Assembly: GCA_949317995.1 (NCBI GenBank)
Contig: OX439038.1
Location: forward strand, 71,186,659 to 71,250,658
Source: Acholoe squamosa
Lineage: Eukaryota > Annelida > Polychaeta > Phyllodocida > Polynoidae
Reading direction: 5' to 3'
DNA: 64,000 bases
This document shows positions 49,020-59,954 of this stretch, piece by piece (the first letter of the stretch is position 1; each line of letters begins with the position of its first letter). The notes under the pieces are model-generated. The model made no database searches, was not told the origin of the DNA, and saw only the letters and a program-made list of their open reading frames with translations. A program made the position numbers and the translations under genes.

Positions 49020-49975
49020 CTAACTAACATCCGATACTCTGACATCCCCATCACTCTAAACTCCAATCCCTAACCTCCGATCCCCTAACATCCTGTCCAC
49101 CTAACCTCCAATCCACCTAACCTCCAGACCACCTAACCTCCAATCCACCTAACCCCCAATCCACCTAACATCCAATCCACCTAACATCCAATCCACCTAA
49201 CATCCGGACCCATCACTCTAAACTCCAATCCCTAACCTCCGATCCCCTAACATCCGGTGAACCTAACGTCCAATCCACCTAACCTCCAGACCACCTAACC
49301 TCCAATCCACCTAACCCCCAATCCACCTAACATCCAATCCACCTAACATCCAATCCACCAAACATCCGGACCCATCACTCTAAACTCCAATCCCTAACCT
49401 CCGATCCCCTAACATCCGGTCCACCTAACCTCCAATCCACCTAACCTCCAATCCATCTAACCTCCAATCCACCTAACCTCCAGACCACCTAACCTCCAAT
49501 CCACCTAACCCCCAATCCACCTAACATCCAATCCACCTAACATCCAATCCACCTAACATCCAGACCACCTAACATCCAGACCACCAAATCTTTAGACCAC
49601 TTAACATCCGGACCACCTAACCTCCAGTCAACCTAACATCCAATCTATCTAACATCCGGACCTTTTTTTTATTCAAGGGCTAATCATCACTCTAAACTCC
49701 AATCCCTAACCTCCGATCCCCTAACATCCGGTCCACCTAACATCCAATCCACCTAACCCCCAATCCATCTAACCTCCAATCCACCTAACCTCCAATCAAC
49801 CTAACCCCCAATCCACCTAACATCCATTCCACCTAGCATCCGGACCACCTAACATCCGGACCACCTAACATCTAGACCACCTAACATCCGGACCACCTAA
49901 CATCCAGACTACCTAACATCCAGTCCGCCTAACCTCCAGTCCACCTAACAGCCAGACCACCTAAAGGATAACAGG
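49020..49975. repeat. 16-bp minisatellite (CCACCTAACATCCAAT) with 162-bp higher-order period
   Basis: About 55-60 imperfect units based on CCACCTAACATCCAAT, with unit variants CCGGA, CCAGA and CTCCAAT. A distinctive block TCACTCTAAACTCCAATCCC recurs at 49051, 49213, 49375 and 49686; the first two intervals are exactly 162 bp and the third 311 bp. This shows amplification of a multi-unit block and not of single units only. The same unit appears in the opposite direction at about 51008-51130. Confidence 0.95.
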
Positions 49976-50024
49976 CACAGCTTACATGTCATATGTCACA
50001 TGTTAAAACCTACAAGAATTTCAT

Positions 50025-50100
50025 TGCCAGAGGTAGGGGTCAAACCCATACTCTACTGATCCCAAATCCAACTCCCTATGCAGTGCGCCACAGGGACTGA
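50025..50100 (-). other. tRNA-like segment (SINE head or tRNA relic)
   Basis: Read on the minus strand, TGGCGCACTGC (50080-50090) fits a polymerase III A box and GGTTTGACCCC (50036-50046) fits a B box (GGTTCGANTCC), about 34 bases apart, with GTCCCTG before and CCTCTGGCA after as partial acceptor-like arms. The anticodon stem is not clearly foldable, so an intact tRNA gene is unlikely. A tRNA-derived SINE head inside the composite element is the better reading. Confidence 0.5.
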
Positions 50101-50554
50101 TGAGAAATGAGTGGTTAGAACCAAGTCTGTACAAGTCATTGATATGACACAAAGCCCGGGGAGGTCAATCACATATAACTAGTATACATTCAATGTGTGA
50201 AAATATGCTGCAGTCTTGGTTGTGCCCCCCCCCCCACCCTGCTACAGTGGCCAGAGCTGCCTCTCCCATAGCTATGACAGGGATGATAAAGCTGTCTACG
50301 GCCCCTCATTTGATAACCTACGATACAAGCAATTCGGTGCCCATACATTACTCCCTTACTGTACCACTGGAGAGCTATGTTCCTAGCTCCTGCTGCTGGC
50401 CTAATATCCCAGCGGCCGTGACCGCTACAATATACTTTACTGCTATCTCTGACACTGGGCCATCTTAGCATTGGAGACTTGACCCTGACTTGGACTCCAG
50501 AAGCCTGTTTAGGATGGTTTTTTAGCTTCGCCCCGGCTCCCTAGGTCTTTCCGC

Positions 50555-50559
<5 letters not shown>

Positions 50560-50588
<29 letters not shown>

Positions 50589-50618
50589 CTTTTATGGCCT
50601 CTATATATATATAGTGTG
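50560..50618. repeat. (TA)n microsatellite
   Basis: A TA run at about 50560-50586 is followed, after AACTTTTATGGCCTC, by a second shorter TA run to about 50611. Confidence 0.9.
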
Positions 50619-51330
50619 TTGGACATTGACTCCTGTAGCCTTCACATCGACAGCTTTAAAAAGCTTATAGTGATTGAGGGCTATCCAATAGCCCGGTTGT
50701 CTCCAGTTCCCTGTGCCTTCACATGCAACCTGAAGGTATAAATCATGGTATAAACTCATCAATACATGGATATACCAGCACACAGCTTGTATAGGACTCA
50801 GTTTGGAGGCCTAGTGGAGCCGCCATTGTGAAATTCGCTGGTTGAGGTAAACCCCACTGATAACACACATCATGATGGGTACCTTGTCCCTGGTTAACAC
50901 CCACTTTCAGGGACATGCTGGTCCCATCTTATCAGTTCTTATCAGTGTGTGTTGCTGGAACCAGCTCCGGACCAGCTAGTGGCCAATAGCCCTTGATAAA
51001 AAAAAATGGTCCGGATGTTAGATAGATCGGATGTTAGGTTGACTGGAGGTTAGGTGGATTGGATGTTAGGTGGACTGGAGGTTAGATGGTCTACAGGTCC
51101 AGTGGTTAAGTTGTCCGGATGTTAGGTTGACCCCGACTGCGTGTGAGGTGATGGGTGTTAGATCATGAGATAAAGAAAATGACATTTTCAGTCTATTTCA
51201 TGAAAGATTATTCAGATGTTAGACATAGGAGGAAGATAGTTGTGCTGGAGGTTAGAAAAAAGGGCCTACATTCATGAGGGCTTTAATTCAGGAAGGCTAA
51301 TTGTCTGGGGGCTGGTTTCCTGAAGGGATG

Positions 51331-52590
51331 ATTGAGATCCGAATTAAATACAAGCAAATGTGAAGTAAACATATATAATCGTTTTCACTTTCCAAAGTAG
51401 TGTTTCACTATATGTGGCAAACCCGGAGCTTTGGCTTAGGGCCAAAAACTCATTACCTGATTTTGCAAAAATCGGTACATTTATCGGCTGAATATTGCAT
51501 AATACACATAGATATTGCTCAGTTGAGATGATAGGGTGTTGAAATCTAACAATAAGTTTTGGCACCATACTGCAGACTCATTATTTTTATTCACGATTTT
51601 AACATATCAAACATCCTGGTAGGTAATTATTGGACTGTGCCATCATCTTCAAGGTTGTACCCTTCTCTTTTGAGGGATTGTTATGTACTAGCATTGATCA
51701 GCACTCGATTTGTATCAGCTGACACATTGATTGTCCTTCTACACCCCTACAATGCCTGATTTTGCAACCGATTTTGATGTTTACCCTGATGATCGGCCAG
51801 TTTTACAGTCGTCTAATGGGTTTAGGCCCTCAGGTGTTGTAAATAGATTAACCTGAGGCATTTAATATGCTTCCCAAGTTTGATAATGAGACTCTGGAGT
51901 GTGGGTCTACAAATGCTATATACACAGTTTACACCTACCATTTGAATTAGACTGTGTTTAAATATCAGATAGTACACGCTAGTCCTGAGAGGGAAACGCA
52001 AATCCCAAGCAATGCAAGCGACTACAAGATGTAATTCTGTTTTTCTTTGTTTTTTTTTGTATGCTTTTAACCTAAATAAAAACACATGAAATACTTTGTC
52101 AAGATATCCAAAATTATTAATCTACTGTAACATTTTGCTTACAAGTCACACCCGCACATAACTTAAACTATAAACAAACGTTTGGGGGTGGGGACTATTA
52201 GCTGTATACCCGGGGATGAAAATTGCTGATTGTGTGACAGAACCCCACGTGTAAGCCCATCCTGAGTTATTAGCTATATATTCCTCTGATATTGTCTTTG
52301 GGCCAGTAGTCAAAAGCAGCCAATCCAAGACAGGTTGGGCACTTGGACTAAGTGTTATAGTTGAAAACTCGGACACAGAGGAACATGCTTTTGATTAACT
52401 TTTGCTAGAACGTTATATTTTCTGAGTAGTAAACCTTTGACTATGATTTTGAACTTTAATGTGAAACGTTTTAAGTGATTTGCAAAGAACAGTATTTTAA
52501 GTTTTGGTTAACATTTGTAAAAGAGAAAATGCACCACTTATTTTCAACATTAACAAATGAGTTCAGGAGAGAGAGGCGGTGTAGCACGCG
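51331..52590. other. Non-coding stretch, nothing recognised
   Basis: AT-rich. Short open frames on both strands do not resemble known families. Confidence 0.45.
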
Positions 52591-52705
52591 GATCACCAAT
52601 CTGCGCAATTCTCAAATAGCGCAGCGCAGTTTGAGAATTGCGCAAGATCGGCGCCGCGCAAAGCTCCAATCTTGCGCAGATCACCGATATTGGTGAATCG
52701 GCGTG
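52591..52705. repeat. Clustered GCGCAA palindromes
   Basis: GCGCAATTCTCAAA (52603-52616) is perfectly inverted as TTTGAGAATTGCGC (52630-52643). The outer words GATCACCAATCTGCGCAA and TTGCGCAGATCACCGATATT add a second layer. A further related piece (GCGATCGACGCAGATTGG) lies near 52885. The CpG-rich, self-complementary island is unlike its AT-rich surroundings. Confidence 0.75.
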
Positions 52706-53149
52706 TAGGTCTTGGTCTTCAACTTGTTTTTATATTCATCAGCAGGGAAACCTGCCACTAAACCACCAATGGCTGAATAACATAAAAAGTTATCTTCCAA
52801 AAATATTAGAAAGATCAATTCTATAAATTTGCTAGAAAATTTATTAGATTCTCGCCCATTTGTACCTGGCGCAAAGAAGAATTGGCGATCGACGCAGATT
52901 GGCGAAATGCGCCTAACAGGCGGCGGGAGTAGTTAGTTCAACATTATCAAACCAGGTGGCTCCTGTGTTACTGTGATATCACTGGAAACGAAATTTGCGA
53001 AATTCTAGACAGGTTTGTTTGGTAGGAATTTTTTCATTGCAAGGCAGAGAGGTAACACATGCTCCCTGACAACTTAGGGGATATTATTTTATCAAGATGT
53101 TACTATTTTATCCATTTCCTTTAAACAAACATATCGGTTACATGTCATT

Positions 53150-53235
53150 TGGCCCCCCTGTTATTAGGCCCGCTGACAGTTCACACACTGACATTGAGCC
53201 CCCTGGACATTAAGCCCCCTGGACATTTCACCCCC
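53150..53235. repeat. Short GGCCCCCTGGACATTA tandem repeat
   Basis: About five imperfect units: GGCCCCCCTGTTATTA, GGCCCGCTGACAGTTC, GAGCCCCCTGGACATTA, AGCCCCCTGGACATTTC and ACCCCCCTTTTC. It is akin to the words at 47755-47880. Confidence 0.75.
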
Positions 53236-53378
53236 CTTTTCCATCCATTGTCTGAAACATATGAGCATTGTCCTCAAATCGTGGAGTCTCTTAATAGATT
53301 TTGTAGTATGAAAATATGGGCAGACAGCCTGGATTATTTGCGAACAGTCCAGATCGTTTTGTGAACAGTCTGGATATA

Positions 53379-54067
53379 CAGTCAACCCTCCTTACTCCGT
53401 CATACTATAATCCGTCACCCTCACTATCCGCCATGTTTAGACAAGGAACCAACCTTTTAGCATTGAATTTACCCTCTATAATCCGTCATATTCGACTTCT
53501 GCCTCCGCCAGACCATTCTAGGGTACAGTAGGTATCTATAGTATTAATTTAGGCATTTGTACTCCGACTACCAAGTGTCAGGGGCACTTCCACCATCTCT
53601 GATTACAGAATCTGTTATTATTACAGTTAATCATTTAGCATAGTTTTCCTTTCATGTGCATACCAATACAAACAGTCTGTTTCTCTAAGGTATAAATCCA
53701 TCATTATTTGTTTAACAATCTAATATTGTAGCTCAGAGGTTTGCATTACCTTTCATCTTTATTGATAACTGATTACAATTTATTAATGGACTGCATCATG
53801 ATGGTTTGTATCAATATTTTTTTCCTTTTTTTTAATTTCACATTCCACAAATTGTATTCTCTAGGGCAAATATCAAACACAACAATGGGATGATAGTGGT
53901 TACCACACTCCTTTGTCGTCTGAGTGGTTTCTGCAACCCCCCCCCCTCGATGTCCCCCATGCCCCCCTCCCACCTCATCCCCCTGGGTCTACACTATAAT
54001 CTGCCATCTCAAGATCCGACCAATGAAAGCAGGGCACAGCACATGGCGGAGTAAGGAGTCCTGACTG
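53379..54067. mobile_element. pogo/Tigger-like non-autonomous element
   Basis: CAGTCAACCCTCCTTACTCC at the left is inverted at the right (CGGAGTAAGGAGTCCTGACTG) with two or three mismatches, and TA flanks both sides (53377-53378 and 54068-54069). CAGT-starting ends with a TA duplication are typical of pogo/Tigger elements of the Tc1/mariner group. The interior repeats TATAATCCGTCA/TATAATCTGCCA words near both ends. 689 bp, no transposase frame. Confidence 0.85.
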
Positions 54068-54069
54068 TA

Positions 54070-55224
54070 TACCATCGTCTGCATATCAATCATCCAAAAC
54101 ATTAGAGATATTGGTAGGACCATATGTCAGGATTGATTTTACTGCAAGGATATGCTTATAATAAACTAAGTGCTGAAGAAGTTATAGGAAAATCCAATTA
54201 CTTTTGGATATGACTGGGGATTTGTTACAAATTGCTACATTGTATATGCTTCTCTATAAAGCTGAAGGTTCTGTATCTCAGAAATATGCCTGGGAGCCAT
54301 TTATTTTCATTGAATGTGTGAAAAGTATGTATCATTTTGGAACTCTGGTCTGAATAATTTTTATGGCGAAAATCTAATTACATGTACCTTTAGTGTATCC
54401 ACTCCAGCCACCTTAAAGCTACACTCCCCGACCCCTTTTCCATAAGGGGACTAAATTTAGCTGTTAAATGCTATTTTTGACACCCTCCCTCCACACGGTG
54501 TACCCTACCAATACTGCTACCAGTATACAAGTGAGCATAGCGGACGCAGACAACAAACTGTGTAAGGGGCCATCCCATGCTGCAGAACCAAGTTTAGTAA
54601 GTATCTCTGTGCAAGGCATATTATTTTTATTCTATATCTTCTTGTTGTGTTTGAACACTCCATTTACTCCAAATGGTACTGAATTGCTAACTGCCTGTAA
54701 CAAATGATACCACACATCCCCTTGTACGTAGCTATATTGGGTATGCTCAGTTGATGCTGGGAGCGGGGCTGGGAGATGGGTCTCCATAAACTAGCTTTGA
54801 ACTTCGCAATTTAATGTATAAGTAACATTTTGTTAATTGAAGACGTGGTATGCAGTACACAGTATACTTACTGTAGATTTGGAGTACCGCATACTGAGGT
54901 CAAGAAATTCCTACTAAAGCTATGTAATGAGTTTATTTCTCTGTATCTTTCCTACTGTGCTGGGTGTCATTCAATGTCTCTACTTTTGACGAGACACCAT
55001 GCATCCGGTGATGGCCAGAAATACATTCCAGTGAGTTCTATCAATAGATCTATACTGGTTACTCGTGGGTATGGACCGGTGGAGGGCAGGGGCTTAATCG
55101 GTCCATCTGAACTCACCTCACAAGGAAATTTTCCATTTTTTCCCATAACTCTGTTTGTTCACAGACTGTTTATTTCAGGTTAATAAGATAATAAATTGAA
55201 ATACATGTGCATCATGTCTTGCAG
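54070..55224. other. Non-coding; 5' intron or upstream region of the sulfotransferase gene
   Basis: Open frames at 54468-54707 and 54830-55183 lack family resemblance. CATCATGTCTTGCAG at 55210-55224 is a plausible 3' splice site, which would put the first, untranslated exon upstream. Confidence 0.45.
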
Positions 55225-55249
55225 CTTGGTGTCCATCTAAATAAGAGAC

Positions 55250-56494
55250 ATGAGCAGTAATAGCAGCAGCAGCGTATGGTGGATAGAGATGCCCCAGCAG
55301 GTGCCGCGTAAGAAGGGCTTTTGGTTGTTACTGGTCAGCTTAAACCTCCTCTTACTCTACCTTACCATGAACTCACTGCACAAATCTGCACCCACAACTA
55401 AAGCTACGACCTCTCCTGTCCATACACCACAGCAGGAGAGAATAATAGTCAAGAAGCATCTCCTCTACTCTAATGATACCATTACTACTATAAATGAAAC
55501 TAATGCAATGTTCAGGACTTTAGGAAGCACTAAAGTGAAGGTCATCATCTACACTATGGCAGGAGCAGGAGCTGATGTTGTAGGTGAGTTGCTTGCAAAT
55601 CACCCATCAGTATACTTCATGTCTGGACCTTTTGAAACTGTCAGCGATCCCTTTATTATGGAGAGAATGGCTAGTTACGTGGCATCAGAAGGTGTGGAAA
55701 TACTGAAACAATTATTGAACTGTGACTTTGTGCCTTACATCAAGGACATAGAACGGTTTCACTCAGATGACTCTGGAGATCCTATGATTGTCTGGGGGAG
55801 AAGGGTCCTCTCTGATATCTTAAAAGGACACCATTGTGCCTCACATAGGGCAGTTGTCATAGCAACCACAAATCAACACAACCTCAGTGCCCTTGTGCCA
55901 CTGATCCAAGATGGCATCAAGGTTATCCACCTTGTGAGGGATCCACGCGCTCAGGTGTATCAGACATTACAGAATGTGTCCACTGCAGAGGAGCGGCAAC
56001 TTATGATTTCCCAGACTCCAGAGATGTGCAACATTTTGAAACAGGATCTTGCAGCAAGCCAAAGCATCTATGGCAAGCCGAGTGGTATTAAAGACAATTA
56101 TCACTTATTGAGATATGAGGATCTTGCCAGTGACCCTTCCCGAGTTGCACAGGGACTGTTCAGGTTTATAGGCCTTGACATGAGTGCTTCAAGGATGCCA
56201 GATAACTTGGTAAATGTGTCGGGTTCTTCCAACGGGACAGCAGAGAATTCGACTAATAACGATGTAGGCCTATTCCTCAGCACACATAATAAAGTCCTGG
56301 ATATGTCGATGTCCGCCTGGCGGCAGAACATTGATTTAAAGTTGGCCCGGCGTGTGCAGACACAGTGTAAGACCAGCATGGATCTCCTCAGTTATGCTGC
56401 TGTTAAAGATAGGAACGATCTCAAAGCTCGACAAAAGACGTTAGTTCTTCCTTTCCTGAACTCAATATTTGCATTGTCAGGTAAAATTGCTTAG
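55250..56494 (+). CDS. Carbohydrate sulfotransferase-like protein (CHST1/3/7 type), degenerate 5' PAPS loop
   Basis: This single uninterrupted exon encodes 414 residues with the layout of a Golgi type II sulfotransferase: a short cytosolic tail with basic RKK (20-22), one membrane helix (about 23-42), a Ser/Thr/Pro-rich stem, then the catalytic domain. The 3'-phosphate-binding region is well kept: IKVIHLVRDPRAQVY (223-237) with its RDPRA core, and YHLLRYEDLASDP (284-296) followed by LFRFIGLDM. By contrast, the 5'-phosphosulfate-binding loop (about 100-112), normally of the form RTGSSF.GELL, reads TMAGAGADVVGELLANHPSV, lacking the usual basic residue and GSS. Members transfer sulfate from PAPS to sugar residues of proteoglycans. 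Several N-glycosylation sites occur (for example at 75, 82 and 242). The start is supported by an in-frame TAA 12 bases upstream. The enzyme may be catalytically weak, divergent or inactive. CHST orthology is not resolved. Confidence 0.85.
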   Translation: MSSNSSSSVWWIEMPQQVPRKKGFWLLLVSLNLLLLYLTMNSLHKSAPTTKATTSPVHTPQQERIIVKKHLLYSNDTITTINETNAMFRTLGSTKVKVIIYTMAGAGADVVGELLANHPSVYFMSGPFETVSDPFIMERMASYVASEGVEILKQLLNCDFVPYIKDIERFHSDDSGDPMIVWGRRVLSDILKGHHCASHRAVVIATTNQHNLSALVPLIQDGIKVIHLVRDPRAQVYQTLQNVSTAEERQLMISQTPEMCNILKQDLAASQSIYGKPSGIKDNYHLLRYEDLASDPSRVAQGLFRFIGLDMSASRMPDNLVNVSGSSNGTAENSTNNDVGLFLSTHNKVLDMSMSAWRQNIDLKLARRVQTQCKTSMDLLSYAAVKDRNDLKARQKTLVLPFLNSIFALSGKIA

Positions 56495-57050
56495 GAATTG
56501 TACATGTATATTTCAATTTCAACGTTGTTATTGATGCCAATTATACAGAGTTGTTTAAAATATTTTAGTACCGAAGAAATGTTAATGAATACACTTTGGA
56601 TTTTACATGTATAATAGTGCCAGATCCATGATCAGAAAAGGAGGGGGTGCAGCCCAAAAGGAGTGCACTCTTTGAATTTTAGCAATTTTCTGGGTACTAA
56701 ACATGCTACTCTTAAGTAGAGGCAAAAAGGAAGGGGCGCGCACCCATGTAAATCAGGCCCTGTAATTGCAAATTTCACCTGTTTGTTACAAAAGCCACCT
56801 TTCCTGTACCTTTCTGTGCAATTATTACTTAAATTACTATTTATAGGCCTAATTTAGACTGAACTCTCATGTATAGCTAATGATGATGTTTGCATAGGTC
56901 ACAATCCATTCCTTAAAAAGCCAGCTGGTCCAAATTAACATCACAAACCCATGGGTTATCATGTTACCCCAGTCAGTGAATCACTAAGTATAGAAAATCT
57001 GTTCTCATGTACATACTAATATTTTCCAAATAAAGATTATTCTTTTGGAC
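56495..57050 (+). other. Probable 3' UTR of the sulfotransferase gene
   Basis: AATAAA at 57029-57034 is the first clear polyadenylation signal after the stop. The stretch 56612-56762 inside it is a decayed relative of the CAGTGGCGGATCC family (GTGCCAGATCC, AAAAGGAGGGGG, GGGCGCGCACCC, CAGGCCCTG). Confidence 0.55.
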
Positions 57051-58131
57051 ATATGAACTTATATATATATATCTTAACTGCCTCTATATGTTTGATTGGA
57101 TATCTTCATTTAGAATGTTCAATCTATTTGTAGACAAATGATCGAGTGACATGAATTCAGTTGTCACAAATAAAACCAATCATTTCTTTTTTCCCCACAA
57201 AATGGATATGGTTTTTCTTTGTAGGAGATTGAAATATCTCTCTTTTTATACTATTAAATCGATTCTCTCTAGCATCCGAACCTTCGGGTTTTATCTAATT
57301 GCATTTCCCTCAAAATCTGCTATATAGGATGCAGCTATCGGCTATTGTTTAAGAATGTCACTTCCGCACAGGGGAAGTTAATATTATGTGACTATGACCA
57401 AGACCATGTTGCTATTTGCATTACATTCAAATATCTCTTTAGTCATTATGGGTTTACAGGCGTGTGTTCTATATTCTCTGCTCATAATGCCTGAAATGAC
57501 CCCCTTCATTTTCACATCTGTAGAAAGCACATTTTATATTGTACAATATCAGCATAGAATTTAACTTTGGGAATTGTAGCATGAGTAAAGGTGAGGCTTC
57601 ACTACACGATTTTTTTGGTACATTCTCACCTAAGATTTCAGGGGTTATTTTATGGGTGATCTCTCTCCTTGTGTGCCATATTTACCAACTAACCTGCACC
57701 TGCACAGACTCTGTGATTGGGTGGGAGTTCAATATGTAAACATCAAAACAGCAAAATATAAATAACAACACAGCAGTCACACAGATCACAGGGTCTTGTA
57801 CTGTAAAAATCAAACCTGTCTGATATTGAGTTGCAGAGAGTCATCAGTGTGAAAGTCTGCAATATTTACATTAGGTCAACTTGATTTAGTAAACAAAAAC
57901 ATCTTTTGGCAACAAAAATGTGCCTGAGATTGTACACAAAGACTTCCCCACATAAACAAAAAGCTCTCTCAATCTTCTATTCACACCTTGAAATAATAAC
58001 AAATACCACTCTATAATCTGTGTTTGTGTCTGCTTTTGTGAGAATAGCTCCGATTTTCGGCAAAAATCACGTAGTGGAGCCTCACCTTATGGCCCCCAGA
58101 CCAAATTCTCTAAGCCCTGTGTTCTTCCTGA
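57051..58131. other. Non-coding stretch, nothing recognised
   Basis: AT-rich. No exon or repeat boundary could be supported. Confidence 0.45.
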
Positions 58132-58512
58132 GGCCAAGAAAAGGTGCGTTTCCAGTTACATAGCTCAAAGAGCTAGGATCGGTAGGTCGGATTTTTTCTT
58201 TCTTTAGAGTTTGTATACCAATGCATGGTCAGATATGCCAGGTTCTTTGACTTTACTGTAGAAATGCGAAACGTATATGAGAAATGTGAAAAATATGCAA
58301 AAGACATGCCCTATCAAACTGTTATGTCAAGCCCCGTAGAAAAATAGATAGAAAATTTTATGAAAAAATGGGGAAAAATCACGAAAAACGGATGGAAATT
58401 CACAAAAAAAACTCTTTACAAAATCTCAAAATCAAAAAATAAATTAAAATTTTTGGTCCTGTTTTGGTAGGGTCGGTCGGGTATATAACTGGAAAGAAAC
58501 CTTTTTTAGGCC
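58132..58512. mobile_element. MITE-like element, family 1, copy B
   Basis: GGCCAAGAAAAGG, GTTTCCAGTTACAT and GGTAGGTCGGATTTTTT at the left are inverted at the right as GTAGGGTCGGTCGGGTATAT, AACTGGAAAGAAACC and a T-run with GGCC. The pairing extends through TGAGGCC at the very ends. It shares the interior ATGTGAAAAATATGCAAAAG (in inverse) with copy A at 1617-1981. 381 bp, non-coding. Confidence 0.85.
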
Positions 58513-59105
58513 TCATTTTAACCCCCTTCCTCCTCCCGATGATTATGGCTGTCACGACTCTGGTGTCTCTGGGAATTCCCATCTCTTTCATTGATGCTCT
58601 GAATATTAATTAGTGGGAGGTTTTGTGGTCCTTGGTCTTGAATGTGATATTGTACATTGGTACTCAATTAACTTGACAGGAAAAATAGCGATGTCCTACA
58701 AATTTGACATGACATTCACCACCAAGGTAGATAAGTACTGATTTAAAATGTTTGAGCTGACAACCTATCACAGCTTTTCCATATATTCATGTATAGATTT
58801 ACCAAATCTCGCACACATTGTCGTTGCAATAGGCCTATAATGTCTCAGAATGCACCATTTCCATATGCCTTAATAGCTAGTTCATCAGGCCCATGCACCG
58901 ATGCATCGCAACAAATTAAGGAGTATAAACCTGGGGGTGGATTATTTTCACAAAAATATTCAAGAAGACTGACAGATTATGATGTAGTTAAAAAGATAAA
59001 ACATATGAGTACAACTATAAAAACCTAAACACGTATGGTCCCTGATGCTGTGGTTTTCATGTAAAAAGCAGATACATATTATCTGGGCATTCTGCCAGCT
59101 GTTTT
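58513..59105. other. Non-coding stretch, nothing recognised
   Basis: No exon or repeat boundary could be supported. The short open frame at 58789-59028 matches no family. Confidence 0.4.
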
Positions 59106-59106
59106 T

Positions 59107-59255
59107 AAACAGTTAAGCCCCGCATGGTGCCTCACATATAAATCATGTTCATTGGCCGTCATGGCACACCAATGCAATAAGTTTAATTTGAAAGCAATGC
59201 ATTAAAGCATGAAGGCAACCTATCGGAACTGTGCTAACCCTATAGGGTTTAGCAT
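59107..59255. repeat. Dispersed multi-hairpin repeat copy
   Basis: AACAGTTAAGCCCCGCATGGTGCC, CATGTTCATTGGCCGTCATGG, CACACCAATGCAATAAG and CCTATAGGGTTTAGC follow the family order from left to right end, with an internal deletion of the hairpin. Confidence 0.62.
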
Positions 59256-59579
59256 ACGTTTAAATGATTTATGATGAATCAACATGCGACACTTAATGGT
59301 TTAGAATATTTCTCCATATGGCGACATTAGAGAAGTCCATGTCCCATACTGGATACCATGGGGAAGTATATTAAGGTCCACGGAAAACACGTTTTCTTAT
59401 AACCTCTTTTCAGTGTATACATCATCCAGAAACACATCATAACACATACATAAGGTAGACCCCGCTTGATGGATAAACATCTTAGTAAAACAGTCTGGGT
59501 CTATGGTTTGAAGCTGACGTCTGCGACTATGACAGGTAAGTGGATGCATAACTATACTTAACTCTTATACATGATCGTT

Positions 59580-59725
59580 ATGTTATGATGATGCATGCAT
59601 TCAGCCACGATGCAGCTAATTGCCAGCGCTGCATTTATGCATCATCCCGCCCTTGTGGGTTTGATACTTTCATGCAAGAGCCAGGTGATGTATGAATACA
59701 GCCCTGGTGAGTAGACTCGGAAAAC
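59580..59725. repeat. Dispersed multi-hairpin repeat copy
   Basis: GATGATGCATGCATTCAGCC, ACGATGCAGCTAATTGCC, AGCGCTGCATTTATGCATCA, TCCCGCCCTTGTGGG and then GATGTATGAATACAGCC, CTGGTGAGTAGACTC: the second hairpin type of the family. Confidence 0.62.
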
Positions 59726-59954
59726 TTCAATTCATGCCAATCATTCCAAGAAAAGGACCATTTTAATTTGAAAGTCTAATTGAGCATGCCTTTGCATTCA
59801 AAGAAATATCATTTAGGGTTTATTTTGATTAAGTCTGCTCAGCTTTCGTTGAGCGGAGTTCGTACTCTATGGTGTTGGTGTTCTTGTGTAGCCTGGTGTA
59901 AAGGTGGAGAGATAAGAGTAGAGGGGAAGGGATAGGTAGTAAGATTCGGTGCAA

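Larger units (their letters stand above)
47750..51330. mobile_element. Composite repeat element with oppositely oriented minisatellite flanks
   Basis: The left part (47755-47925) has CCTGAGGAAAGGCCCC-like words and then TCCACCTAACATCTGGATGG. The right part (51005-51130 and 51265-51320) has the inverse words (GGATGTTAGGTTGACTGG, GGATTGGATGTTAGGTGGAC) and then GAGGGCTTTAATTCAGGAAGG. Between them lie an inverted-repeat pair (47929-47949 and 48989-49009), a large tandem array, a tRNA-like segment and a TA microsatellite. The mirrored arrangement suggests one large foldback-type element or two facing copies. The exact ends are not defined. Confidence 0.55.

Noticed and set aside
50025..50100. Functional tRNA gene
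   Set aside because: A- and B-box-like words are present but the cloverleaf is not convincing; a SINE head or relic fits better.
50190..50471. Open frames of about 90 codons on both strands
   Set aside because: They mirror each other inside the composite repeat element and match no family.
54830..55183. 117-codon open frame just upstream of the sulfotransferase
   Set aside because: Different composition from the downstream gene, no domain, and a likely 3' splice site separates it from the coding start.
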